Assembly (NCBI GenBank): GCA_017454295.1 | Contig: JAFTDF010000017.1 | Span: 1 to 46,061 of the forward strand | Source of the DNA: Bacilli bacterium | GTDB lineage: Bacteria; Bacillota_I; Bacilli_A; RFN20; CAG-826 | Reading direction: 5' to 3' | DNA: 46,061 bases | In this document: positions 23,520-31,757 of the stretch, piece after piece | Layout of the letters: each line of letters begins with the position of its first letter | Position numbering within the stretch: the stretch's first letter is position 1 | Notes under the pieces: model-generated | What the model saw: only the letters and a program-made list of their open reading frames with translations | What the model was told of the DNA's origin: nothing | Database searches by the model: none | Translations under genes and position numbers: made by a program

Positions 23520-23547
23520 AGTCCGCAATTCGTGGGCATTTTTCCTG
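23520..23547 (+). terminator. Terminator
   Basis: GTCCGC pairs with GTGGGC (with two G-U pairs) around AATTC and is followed by ATTTTTCC. Confidence 0.55.
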
Positions 23548-23557
23548 CAAAAACCAT

Positions 23558-24427
23558 TTATTCTTGCGTTGGATAGATGGTTTTTATTTGATCGATGAAG
23601 TTCTCTTCGATGGTGGGAAGGGGATGGCCTTTCCGCCAGACGAAATCATACTCGATGCTTTTGTTTTCGATGGCTCGCGCGACGAATCCGGCCCGGGCAA
23701 AAGACTCGGGGAGAATGGCGATTCCAAGATTTGCCTGGACCAGGGAAAGGGCTTGTTCGGGATCGTCGGTTTCATAGGCGATGGTGGGTTCGCCGATCTT
23801 GCGGAACCACTTCTTGATCAAATCGGTCCACGCCTTTCTTCCGGGGATGATAAGCGGGGCGTTGGTAAGCTCCTGCAACGAGATGGAAGTGGGGGTTTTC
23901 CCATATTCGCTCGATTGGGAAATAAAAGCCATGAGGCGTTCCTTTCCGACTTTCCAGGCGTTGAGGGTAACTTCGTCATAAGGGGCGGCGATCACGGCGA
24001 GGGAGATGAGCCCCATCCGCATTTTCTCGACCAAGGAATCCGAGTCGCCCCCGACGATGCGGAAACGGACGTTGGGATGTTGTTCCTGGAACGAGGAGAA
24101 CCAGGATGCGGTGATGCTGCTTGGAAAGGAAGGGACGATACCGATGGCGATGGTGCCGCTTAACCCTTGGCCCATCGAGGAAATGTCGTCCGTGGTTTTG
24201 TCGGCAAGGCTGAGGATGTCCTTGGCTTTTTGGTAGAGATATTTTCCTTCCTCGGTCAAAGTTAGGTTTCTTTTGCCGCGGATGAAGAGTTTGGTCTGCA
24301 GTTCTTCCTCCAGGTTCTTGATTTGGTTGCTTAACGGCGGCTGACTCATGGCCAAGATCTTAGCGGCGTGGGTGATGTTTCGTTCTTCGGCAACCACTAC
24401 GAAGTAGCGTAATGTCTTTAGTTCCAT
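23558..24427 (-). CDS. LysR-family transcriptional regulator
   Basis: This 289-residue protein starts MELKTLRYFVVVAEERNITH and contains the LysR winged helix-turn-helix (AAKILAMSQPPLSNQIKNLEEEL, residues about 20-45). It is followed by a linker helix and a periplasmic-binding-type effector domain (about 90-289, beginning GTIAIGIVPSFPSS). LysR proteins usually control the divergent gene, here the F420-ligase-like and GMP-synthetase operon. The inverted repeats at 24441-24491 lie exactly between the two starts. The start at 24427 has a GGAGAGGG site. The effector is unknown; a purine-related ligand is a guess from context. Confidence 0.9.
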   Translation of the reverse strand: MELKTLRYFVVVAEERNITHAAKILAMSQPPLSNQIKNLEEELQTKLFIRGKRNLTLTEEGKYLYQKAKDILSLADKTTDDISSMGQGLSGTIAIGIVPSFPSSITASWFSSFQEQHPNVRFRIVGGDSDSLVEKMRMGLISLAVIAAPYDEVTLNAWKVGKERLMAFISQSSEYGKTPTSISLQELTNAPLIIPGRKAWTDLIKKWFRKIGEPTIAYETDDPEQALSLVQANLGIAILPESFARAGFVARAIENKSIEYDFVWRKGHPLPTIEENFIDQIKTIYPTQE

Positions 24428-24440
24428 AACCCTCTCCTTC

Positions 24441-24491
24441 CATACGAAAAGGATATGATAACTATAATAGCATGCGTATTTTCGTATGCTA
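24441..24491. promoter_or_regulatory. Operator-like repeats in the LysR divergent region
   Basis: TAGCATGCG and CGTATGCTA (24468-24491) form an inverted repeat with one mismatch around TATTTT. CATACGAAAA (24441-24450) is perfectly inverted as TTTTCGTATG (24479-24488). CGTATG recurs to 24502. These fit a LysR-type autoregulation and activation site. The minus-strand -10 of the regulator (TATTAT) lies within. Confidence 0.55.
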
Positions 24492-24544
24492 TACCCGTAT
24501 GTTACGATGACTTTATTCCACCTGTTAGGAAGGAGATTATCAAC

Positions 24545-25744
24545 ATGGTCAGACTCGTAGGAACCGTATCTCGGGGCATCCGTTGCCCCATCGTCAGGGA
24601 AGGGGATGATATCGTCGCCTTCGTCACCGACGCCGTATTAAAGGCGGCAAAGGATCCGGAATGGGGATTCAAAGTCCGCGACAACGACATCATCGCCGTT
24701 ACCGAAGCCGTGGTGGGCCGCGCCCAAGGCAACTATGCGACCATCGACGAAATCGCCGCCGACGTGAAAGCGAAAACCGGAGGCGAGACCATCGGGGTGC
24801 TTTTCCCGATTCTTAGCCGTAACCGCTTTGCCATCTGCTTGAAAGGCATCGCCAAAGGCGTGAAAAAGATCATCCTTCAACTTTCCTATCCTTCCGATGA
24901 GGTCGGCAACCAACTCGTTAGCCAGGAAGAAGTGGATGCCCTTGGGCTCAATCCTTTCACCGATATCCTGAACTCAGAAGAATACCGTGCTAAATTCGGC
25001 TACAAGACCCACGCTTTCACCGGGGTCGACTATGTCGCCTATTATCAGCAGCTCATCCAAGACATGGGCACCGAAGTCGAAATCATCTTCGGCAACGATC
25101 CCCGCGCCATTGCCAAATATACGGATGTGGCCATTGCCGCCGACATCCATACCGCGCCCCGCACCAAAAAGATGCTCAAGGACGCCGGGCTCAAGGTCGT
25201 CTTAGGCTTGGACGACATCCTTTCCGCCTCCGTCAACGGCAGTGGCTATAACAAAGACTATGGTCTCCTTGGTTCCAACAAGGCCACCGAGGAGAAGGTC
25301 AAACTCTTCCCCCGGGACGCCCAAGACGTGGTGGACCAGATCCAAAAGAACATTTACGAAGCCACCGGTAAGCACGTCGAAGTCATGGTTTATGGCGATG
25401 GCGGATTCAAGGATCCCGTCTGCGGCATTTGGGAATTCGCCGACCCCGTTGTGTCCCCGTTCTACACCGCCGGCTTGGATGGCACCCCCAACGAACTCAA
25501 GATCAAATATCTCGCCGATAACGATTTCAAAGCCCTCTCCGGAGACGCCTTGAAGAACGCGATTGCCGAGAAGATCAAAGCCAAGCAGGGAAGCTTAGTC
25601 GGCAACATGGCCAGCCAAGGCACGACCCCGCGTCGCCTCACCGATTTGATCGGTTCCCTCTCCGACCTAACTTCGGGCTCCGGCGATAAGGGGACGCCCG
25701 TGGTTTATATCCAAGGATATTTCGACAATTACGCCACGGAATGA
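24545..25744 (+). CDS. F420-0:gamma-glutamyl ligase-like protein (CofE family)
   Basis: This 399-residue protein belongs to the CofE-like family: VRLVGTVSRGIRCPIVREGDD start, IIAVTEAVVGRAQGNYA near residue 50, VLFPILSRNRFAICLKGIA near residue 85, and the C-terminal QGTTPRRLTDLIGSLSDLTSGSGDKG. CofE adds glutamates to coenzyme F420-0 with GTP. Bacteria of this kind are not known to make F420 and no other F420 gene is visible, so the longer version here probably ligates glutamate to something else. The ATG at 24545 follows an AGGAG site; a longer frame upstream would overlap the operator. It is followed by the GMP-synthetase gene after 65 bases. Confidence 0.82.
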   Translation: MVRLVGTVSRGIRCPIVREGDDIVAFVTDAVLKAAKDPEWGFKVRDNDIIAVTEAVVGRAQGNYATIDEIAADVKAKTGGETIGVLFPILSRNRFAICLKGIAKGVKKIILQLSYPSDEVGNQLVSQEEVDALGLNPFTDILNSEEYRAKFGYKTHAFTGVDYVAYYQQLIQDMGTEVEIIFGNDPRAIAKYTDVAIAADIHTAPRTKKMLKDAGLKVVLGLDDILSASVNGSGYNKDYGLLGSNKATEEKVKLFPRDAQDVVDQIQKNIYEATGKHVEVMVYGDGGFKDPVCGIWEFADPVVSPFYTAGLDGTPNELKIKYLADNDFKALSGDALKNAIAEKIKAKQGSLVGNMASQGTTPRRLTDLIGSLSDLTSGSGDKGTPVVYIQGYFDNYATE

Positions 25745-25809
25745 AGCGTTTTCAGGAGAATTTCACGCAAAAGTCGGATATATTTCAAAAATATAGCGAG
25801 GACAAAACA

Positions 25810-26790
25810 ATGGAAAACAATGTTCGCGATCCCAACATGAAGCGCATCAATACCCCCGAGTTGGCCAAGGCTTTCATCGAGGAACAAATCAAGGAAATCC
25901 GGGAAAAAGTCGGTGACAAGAAAGTCTTGTTGGCCCTCTCCGGAGGCGTCGACTCTTCCGTTTGCGCCGCACTTCTCATCAAGGCCATCGGCGATCATCT
26001 CGTCTGCGTTCACGTCAACCACGGATTGCTACGCAAAGGCGAATCCGAATCCGTTATCAAAGTCTTCAAGGAACAACTCGGCGCCAACCTCATCTATGTG
26101 GATGCGGTGGACCGTTTCCTCGATGCTTTGGCCGGCGTCGACGATCCCGAAACCAAACGCAAGATCATCGGCAAGATCTTCATCGACGTCTTCGCCGAAG
26201 AAGCCGCCAAGCTCGAAGGCATCCAATTCCTTGGCCAAGGCACCATCTATCCCGATATCACCGAAAGCAAAGGCATCAAGGCCCACCATAACGTCGGTGG
26301 TCTACCTCCCGAACTCAATTTCGAGCTCATCGAACCGGTGAAGTTCCTCTACAAAGACGAAGTCCGTGTCGTCGGCGAAGCTCTAGGCCTTCCCCATGGT
26401 ATGGTCTACCGTCAGCCCTTCCCCGGACCTGGTCTAGGCGTGCGTTGCCCCGGCGCGATTACCCGTGAGCGTTTGGAAAAAGTCCGGGAATCCGACGCCA
26501 TCCTCCGCGAGGAATTCGCGAAAAACGGTTTGGAAGGAAAAGTCTGGCAGTATTTCACCATCGTCCCGCCTTTCCGTTCCACCGGTATCAAAGACGGCAA
26601 GCGCACCTTCGATTACATGGTCGTCCTCCGCGCCGTCAACTCGATCGACGCCACCAGCGCCTCCGTCGAGGAAATCCCCTATCCCGTCCTCTTCCATATC
26701 CGCGACCGTATCTTAGCCGAAGTCCCGGGGGTCAACCGTGTCTTAGTCGACATCTCGCCTAAGCCCATCGCCACCATCGAATGGGAGTGA
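25810..26790 (+). CDS. guaA: GMP synthetase ATP-pyrophosphatase and dimerisation domains, no glutaminase domain
   Basis: This 326-residue protein covers only the C-terminal two-thirds of usual bacterial GuaA (about 510 residues). The PP-loop ATP motif LLALSGGVDSSVCAALL, FLGQGTIYPD, IKAHHNVGGLP and the dimerisation-domain signatures RQPFPGPGLGVRCPG and DISPKPIATIEWE are all intact. The N-terminal class I glutaminase domain is absent, as in the separate subunits of archaea. The enzyme aminates XMP to GMP. With no partner visible it would use ammonia, or a glutaminase encoded elsewhere. The ATG at 25810 with GAGG upstream is preferred to an ATG at 25741 that overlaps the previous stop. xpt follows directly. 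Confidence 0.9.
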   Translation: MENNVRDPNMKRINTPELAKAFIEEQIKEIREKVGDKKVLLALSGGVDSSVCAALLIKAIGDHLVCVHVNHGLLRKGESESVIKVFKEQLGANLIYVDAVDRFLDALAGVDDPETKRKIIGKIFIDVFAEEAAKLEGIQFLGQGTIYPDITESKGIKAHHNVGGLPPELNFELIEPVKFLYKDEVRVVGEALGLPHGMVYRQPFPGPGLGVRCPGAITRERLEKVRESDAILREEFAKNGLEGKVWQYFTIVPPFRSTGIKDGKRTFDYMVVLRAVNSIDATSASVEEIPYPVLFHIRDRILAEVPGVNRVLVDISPKPIATIEWE

Positions 26791-26792
26791 GT

Positions 26793-27362
26793 ATGAACGC
26801 TATCGAACAAAAGATCCTCGAAGAAGGCACCGTCATCGATAACGACATCATCAAAGTCGATTCCTTTTTGAACCACCAAATCGATGTGAAGTTCTTAAAG
26901 GAATTCGCCGCGATGGTCAAAGACGCCTTCCCCGGTTTGCATATTGATAAGGTCCTTACCATCGAGACCAGTGGTTTGGCCGTGGCCTATGCCGTTTCCG
27001 AAGTCTTCGACGACGTACCGATGGTCTTTGCCAAAAAGAGCAAATCCAAAACTGTCGGACCCGACGTCTATAAGACCAACGTCATGTCCTTTACCAGGGG
27101 CACCGTCAGCGAAGTTACGGTGTCGCAGCGCTTCCTCAACAAAGGTGAAAACATCCTCATCGTCGATGATTTCCTAGCCGAGGGAAACGCTTCGTTGGGA
27201 CTCATCGATTTATGCACCCAGGCAGGCGCCGTCCCCGTAGGCGTTGCCGTGGTGATCGAAAAAGAATTCCAAGGCGGCAGAAAGCGGATTGAATCCTTAG
27301 GGATTCCCGTATTCTCCGGCGCCTCTATCAAATCTTTTCAGGATAACAAACCTCGCTTCTAA
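26793..27362 (+). CDS. xpt: Xanthine phosphoribosyltransferase
   Basis: This 189-residue type I phosphoribosyltransferase converts xanthine and PRPP to XMP. It has the Xpt pattern: FLNHQIDVKFLKEFA near residue 30, VLTIETSGLAVAYA, PMVFAKKSKS and the PRPP-binding loop ILIVDDFLAEGNASLGL near residue 125. Length matches the family (about 190). The ATG at 26793 lies 2 bases after the GMP-synthetase stop, with GGAGTGAG as ribosome-binding site, so both steps from xanthine to GMP are cotranslated. A terminator follows. Confidence 0.93.
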   Translation: MNAIEQKILEEGTVIDNDIIKVDSFLNHQIDVKFLKEFAAMVKDAFPGLHIDKVLTIETSGLAVAYAVSEVFDDVPMVFAKKSKSKTVGPDVYKTNVMSFTRGTVSEVTVSQRFLNKGENILIVDDFLAEGNASLGLIDLCTQAGAVPVGVAVVIEKEFQGGRKRIESLGIPVFSGASIKSFQDNKPRF

Positions 27363-27366
27363 ATCA

Positions 27367-27390
27367 ATCCCTTTTTAAAGGGAAAATTTT
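27367..27390 (+). terminator. Terminator after xpt
   Basis: TCCCTTT and AAAGGGA form a compact stem around TT, followed by AAAATTTT. Confidence 0.6.
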
Positions 27391-27417
27391 AGGAAACCGC
27401 TTTCATTTTTTGTGCCC

Positions 27418-27446
27418 TTGCACCCCTTGGAAACAGATTCCATAAT
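27418..27446 (+). promoter_or_regulatory. Promoter of the nucleoside importer operon
   Basis: TTGCAC (27418-27423), a 17-base spacer and CATAAT (27441-27446). Transcription should start near 27453, just before the riboswitch. Confidence 0.75.
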
Positions 27447-27466
27447 CGATTTGCCGGGCAACCGGT

Positions 27467-27531
27467 ATTCGTATAATTCCCTAATCTGGTGGGCAGTCTC
27501 TACGCTAGACCGTAAATCTAGCACTACGAAT
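27467..27531 (+). ncRNA. Purine riboswitch, guanine/hypoxanthine type
   Basis: ATTCGTA (27467-27473) and TACGAAT (27525-27531) form a perfect P1. P3 is GCTAGA/TCTAGC with loop CCGTAAA, and P2 is capped by a loop ending CTGG. The GG of loop 2 and CC of loop 3 can form the kissing contact. The core reads GTATAA...TCTCTAC...CACTAC. The specificity base (position 74 of the xpt aptamer) is C, at 27524, which pairs with guanine or hypoxanthine rather than adenine. Base 51 is U, arguing against the type I 2'-deoxyguanosine class. Position 48 is C instead of the common U. It controls the importer genes through the terminator that follows. Confidence 0.93.
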
Positions 27532-27572
27532 CCCTCTTTTCCGTATGTGAGAGCAGGGTTTTGAAGTTAGAG

Positions 27573-27601
27573 GCTCCTATGAATAGGAGCTTATTTTATT
27601 T
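27573..27601 (+). terminator. Riboswitch expression-platform terminator
   Basis: GCTCCTA and TAGGAGC form a stem around TGAA, followed by TTATTTTATTT. The AAGGAGG ribosome-binding site of the lipoprotein gene comes right after, so the hairpin acts before translation. Confidence 0.8.
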
Positions 27602-27619
27602 CAAGGAGGTTAACACGAA

Positions 27620-28855
27620 ATGAAGAAGCAAACACGAATCGCTATTACCCTCATAGGTGCCTTGACGGCCCTTGCCGCCGCATCCTGCTCGAATGGTGGA
27701 GCCGAGTATAAGCCCGGTACCGCCGTCAAAGTCGGTCTCATTTGCCTCCACGACAACTCCTCGACCTATGACAAGAACTTCATCGACAGCATGGGCCGTG
27801 CCGCCGCTGCCTTAGGCACTAAGATCGATGGCAGCCCGATCATCAAGACCGGTATTGCCGAAGACAATAATTGCTACGTCGCCGCCAAAGACTTGGTCAA
27901 GCAAGGCTGCAACGTCATCTTCGCCGATTCCTTCGGCCACGAATCCTTCATGCTCAAGGCCGCCAAAGAATTCCCCAACGTTACCTTCTGCCACGCCACC
28001 GGCACCAAAGCCAAAGTGGCCAATCAGAAGAACTTCCATAATGCCTTCGCCTCCATCTTCGAAGGTCGCTATCTCGCCGGCTATGCCGCTGGGTTGAAAC
28101 TCCAGCACATGATCGATGCCAAGCAGATCCAATCCACCAACAAAGACGATCAAGGCAACATTAAACTCGGCTACGTCGGTGCCTTCCCCTATGCCGAGGT
28201 CGTTTCCGGCTATACCTCTTGGTATCTCGGTGTGAAGGCCGTCGTCAGCAACATCGTCATGGACGTCACCTTCACCTCTTCTTGGTATGACTTCGACGGC
28301 GAAAAGGCCGGGGCCCGCGCCCTTGCCGACCGCGGGGCCGCGCTCATCTCCCAGCATGCCGACTCCATGGGCGCCCCGGGCGAATGCGAATCCTTAGGCA
28401 TCCCCAACGTCACCTACAATATCCCCCTCGCCACCGAATGCCCCAACACCTACGTCGGTTACTCCAAGATCGACTGGGCTCCTTACTACGAAGCGGTCGT
28501 CAATGCCACCTTCGAGGGCAAGGCCATTGCCGGTGAAATCAACAACAACTGGACCGGCACCCTCGGCACCGGCTCCGTCGTTTACGATGCCGCCAGCGCC
28601 GAAGACAAGGCCAAAGTCGAACAGATCAAGGGCGAACTCATCAACGGCACCCGTAAGGTCTTCGACTGCGCCAACTGGACCGTCAAGGGCGAACACCTCA
28701 CCACTTATCTTGCCGACGTCGACGATATGGGCGATTATAAGCCCGAAACTGAGGCCATCAAGAAAGAGGGCGACAAATACTACTTCGATGAATCCGGACT
28801 CCGCAGTGCCCCCTATTTCGACATTGCAATCGACGGAATCACCAAACTCAACTAA
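27620..28855 (+). CDS. BMP-family purine-nucleoside-binding lipoprotein of an ABC importer
   Basis: This 411-residue lipoprotein has a signal ending LAAASC (Cys23) and a BMP/PnrA-type substrate-binding domain: VGLICLHDNSSTYDKNF, GIAEDNNCYVAAKDLV, FADSFGHESFMLKAAKEFPNV, FHNAFASIFEGRYLAGYAAG and LGYVGAFPYAEVVSGY. PnrA and NupN bind purine nucleosides outside the cell and deliver them to the permease. The gene opens a four-gene operon (binding protein, ATPase, two permeases) under guanine-riboswitch control. AAGGAGG precedes the ATG. Confidence 0.93.
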   Translation: MKKQTRIAITLIGALTALAAASCSNGGAEYKPGTAVKVGLICLHDNSSTYDKNFIDSMGRAAAALGTKIDGSPIIKTGIAEDNNCYVAAKDLVKQGCNVIFADSFGHESFMLKAAKEFPNVTFCHATGTKAKVANQKNFHNAFASIFEGRYLAGYAAGLKLQHMIDAKQIQSTNKDDQGNIKLGYVGAFPYAEVVSGYTSWYLGVKAVVSNIVMDVTFTSSWYDFDGEKAGARALADRGAALISQHADSMGAPGECESLGIPNVTYNIPLATECPNTYVGYSKIDWAPYYEAVVNATFEGKAIAGEINNNWTGTLGTGSVVYDAASAEDKAKVEQIKGELINGTRKVFDCANWTVKGEHLTTYLADVDDMGDYKPETEAIKKEGDKYYFDESGLRSAPYFDIAIDGITKLN

Positions 28856-28899
28856 TCCACAGTAGGGGCTGGCCATTCCGTCAGCCCCTTTCCCTAACC

Positions 28900-30645
28900 A
28901 TGGACTACATTCGCTTAGAACACATCACCAAGACCTTCGGCGACGTCGTGGCCAACGACGACATCTCCTTTTCGATTCGCAAAGGCGAGGTCTTGGCGAT
29001 TTTAGGCGAAAACGGCTCGGGGAAGACGACGCTTCTCAACGTCCTCGGCGGCATCTACCGTCAAGACCACGGCCAGGTCTTCATTAATGGCAAAGAAGCG
29101 ATCATCCTTTCCCCCAAAGATGCCTATGGCTATGGCATCGGCATGGTCCATCAGCATTACCAACTCGTCGAAGCCTTCTCCGCCATCGAGAACGTGGTGC
29201 TTGGCTTATCCCGCAAGGAATTGCTTCGCATCTACGATCGTTTTGAGGAGGAAACCCCTAAGGGATTCCGCCATACGCGTCTTCGCGATTCGGCCAAGCA
29301 CGTCCTTGCCATGTGTGAGCGGTATGGCTTCGTCTTTCACCCCGAAAAGACCGTTTCGGATATGTCCATCGCGGAAAAACAGACTTTGGAAATCGTCAAA
29401 GCGCTTTTCCGCGGCGTAGATACTCTGATCCTGGATGAACCCACCGCCGTCTTGACCCCCCAGGAAACGCAACACCTTTTCTCCGTCGTGGAGAATATGC
29501 GCAAAGACGGCAAGACCGTGATCATCATCACCCATAAACTCAACGAGGTGATGCAGGTCTCCGACCGCGTGGTCATCATGCGCAAAGGCCAATGCATCGA
29601 TACCATCGATACGAAAAACGCCAGCGAATCCGCTTTGGCGGAAATGATGGTCGGCAAGACGATCGATTTGAATATCCCCCGCAGCGATATCCCCACCACC
29701 GGGGAACGCCTCGTCATCGACCACCTCAGCGTCAAAAACCGGGAAGGCCGTTTGGCCCTCGACGATGTTTCGTTCACCCTCTATGGTTCGGAAATCCTTG
29801 GCATTGCCGGGGTTTCGGGGTCCGGACAACGTGAACTATTGGACGCCATTTCCGGTTTGGCCCGCGAGAAATCCGGGGACATTATCTTCCATAATCCGAA
29901 AAAGAATCGACCGGTTACCTTTTTCCACAAGGACATCAAGCAAATTCGCGCCCTTTCCGACCAAGGCAAGTTCTATTTCAAAAGCGGCGAACCTGCGGAT
30001 TTAAAGAAATTCAACAACAAGCAACTAATCCAGCTCGTCAACGACGAAGCCATTCTCTTCTATGAAGACGAGATCATGGATTTGACCAAGAAAACACCGT
30101 TGGAAATCCGTAATCTCGGCATCAAGCTCTCCTTCGTTCCCGAAGATCGCCTCGGCATGGGCTTAGTCGGTGGCATGAGCATGGTCGATAACATGCTGCT
30201 TCGTAGCTACCGCAAGGGCAAAGGCAAAATCCTCAAACGCGAAAAAGCCAAATCCGTCGCCGAGGAAGTGGTGGTGGAACTCGATGTCAAAACCCCGAGC
30301 ATCGATACCCCCATCAGCAAGCTTTCCGGCGGCAATATCCAGAAAATTTTGGTGGGCCGTGAAATCGCTTCGCACCCCAAAATCCTCATGGTCGCCTATC
30401 CCGTCCGCGGTTTGGACATCAACTCTTCTTACACCATCTACCATCTTTTAGACGAACAAAAGAAAACTGGCACCGCGATCATCTACGTCGGGGAAGACCT
30501 CGATGCGATGATTGCCATAACCGATCGGATCCTTGTCCTCTGCGACGGCAAGGTTACCGGCATCGTTTCCTCTAGGCACACCACCAAAGAGGAAATCGGC
30601 TTGATGATGTCCGGCAAAGAAATGCGAAAGGAGGCTCAGGCATGA
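28900..30645 (+). CDS. Nucleoside ABC importer ATPase with two nucleotide-binding domains
   Basis: This 581-residue tandem ATPase is of the NupO/YufO and sugar-importer type. The first domain has Walker A LGENGSGKTTLLN (residue about 37), signature DMSIAEKQTLE and Walker B LILDEPTAVLTP. The second has a degenerate Walker A GVSGSGQRELLD (about 301), the family FVPEDRLGMGLVGG (about 410), signature KLSGGNIQKILVGRE and a Walker B-like ILMVAYPVRGLDI. Usual members are about 510 residues. The surplus is an insertion of some 50 residues between the second Walker A and PEDR. Its stop overlaps the next start by 4 bases. Confidence 0.92.
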   Translation: MDYIRLEHITKTFGDVVANDDISFSIRKGEVLAILGENGSGKTTLLNVLGGIYRQDHGQVFINGKEAIILSPKDAYGYGIGMVHQHYQLVEAFSAIENVVLGLSRKELLRIYDRFEEETPKGFRHTRLRDSAKHVLAMCERYGFVFHPEKTVSDMSIAEKQTLEIVKALFRGVDTLILDEPTAVLTPQETQHLFSVVENMRKDGKTVIIITHKLNEVMQVSDRVVIMRKGQCIDTIDTKNASESALAEMMVGKTIDLNIPRSDIPTTGERLVIDHLSVKNREGRLALDDVSFTLYGSEILGIAGVSGSGQRELLDAISGLAREKSGDIIFHNPKKNRPVTFFHKDIKQIRALSDQGKFYFKSGEPADLKKFNNKQLIQLVNDEAILFYEDEIMDLTKKTPLEIRNLGIKLSFVPEDRLGMGLVGGMSMVDNMLLRSYRKGKGKILKREKAKSVAEEVVVELDVKTPSIDTPISKLSGGNIQKILVGREIASHPKILMVAYPVRGLDINSSYTIYHLLDEQKKTGTAIIYVGEDLDAMIAITDRILVLCDGKVTGIVSSRHTTKEEIGLMMSGKEMRKEAQA

Positions 30646-31757
30646 ACGAAAAGAAGTCCACGCATAAACTCTCTTCGCCTTTATACGTGACCAAGCGCCT
30701 TGGCTTTGCCAAATGGAAATATTGGGCCATCCGCGCCGGCGGCATCGTTTTGGCATTCTTGGTGGCCGGCATCGTCTGCTCCATCTTAAAACCCGGATCC
30801 TTCGGCACCTTCTATTCCGAGCTCATCCGCGGTTGCTTCGATTTCACCGACATCTCCTCGATCATCGACCTCTTGGTCATCTTCTCGATATTGTTGACAA
30901 TCGCCATCGTCATCACCCCCGCGTTTAAGATGCACTTCTGGAACATCGGGGCCGAAGGGCAGGTCCTCATCGGGGCCATGACGGCCGCGGGTATCGCCAA
31001 ATTCTGTCCTAGCGATATGCCCAATATCGTCATTTTGATCCTTGCCATGGTCGGGGCGCAGTCCGCTTCCGTCATTTGGTCGATCATCCCTGCTTTCTTC
31101 AAAGCCTATTTCAACACCAACGAAACGCTGTTCACGCTCATGATGAACTACATCGCCATGATCGCCGGGGCCATGGCCATTTCCATCTGGATCAAAAACG
31201 GTTCGCAATCCTTCGGCACGCTGAACCAAGGTACCTTCCCCACGATCTTCGGCAATAGCGGCACTTTGGTCTTCATCTTCTCCATGGCCATCTTCGTGGG
31301 GATGTTCTTCTACATCAACAAAGGCAAACCCGGTTACGAAGTCACCGTCATCGGCGAATCCATCGACACTGCCCGTTATATCGGCATCAACGTCAAGATG
31401 GTCACCATCCGCACCATGGCCATTTCCGGATTGCTGCTTGGCACCGTCGGCTTCTTCATTGTCTGCGGCGTCCATCAAACCTTCTCCGCTTCCATCGTGG
31501 GTGGGAAAGGCTTCACGGGTGTCTTAATCGCCTGGCTCGGCCATTTCCAGCCCTTTGAGATCATGCTCTTTGCCTTCCTTGCCGCCGTTATGGAAAAAGG
31601 CACGGCTACCGCCGCCAGCGCCGTCAGTATCTCGGCTTCCCAATTCTCCGCCATCTGCACCGGCGCCTTCTTCTTCATCATCATCGCCTGCGAATTCTTC
31701 TCCCGTTACCAATTCCATCTCCGTCATAAAGAAAAGAAGGAGGCCGAACAAGTATGA
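30642..31757 (+). CDS. Nucleoside ABC importer permease (NupP type)
   Basis: This 371-residue membrane protein has about 10 hydrophobic segments and the BPD_transp_2 fold. Signatures are AFKMHFWNIGAEGQVLIGAM (near residue 90), NTNETLFTLMMNYIA and GYEVTVIGESIDTARYIGIN, the cytoplasmic coupling loop that touches the ATPase. A charged 25-residue N-terminus precedes the first segment. It overlaps both neighbours by ATGA, so ATPase and permeases are made in step. It pairs with the permease at 31754 to form the channel. Confidence 0.92.
   Translation: MNEKKSTHKLSSPLYVTKRLGFAKWKYWAIRAGGIVLAFLVAGIVCSILKPGSFGTFYSELIRGCFDFTDISSIIDLLVIFSILLTIAIVITPAFKMHFWNIGAEGQVLIGAMTAAGIAKFCPSDMPNIVILILAMVGAQSASVIWSIIPAFFKAYFNTNETLFTLMMNYIAMIAGAMAISIWIKNGSQSFGTLNQGTFPTIFGNSGTLVFIFSMAIFVGMFFYINKGKPGYEVTVIGESIDTARYIGINVKMVTIRTMAISGLLLGTVGFFIVCGVHQTFSASIVGGKGFTGVLIAWLGHFQPFEIMLFAFLAAVMEKGTATAASAVSISASQFSAICTGAFFFIIIACEFFSRYQFHLRHKEKKEAEQV

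Noticed and set aside
24455..24544. A longer N-terminus for the F420-ligase-like protein
   Set aside because: It would cross the operator repeats and promoter; the ATG at 24545 has a good ribosome-binding site and matches the family start.
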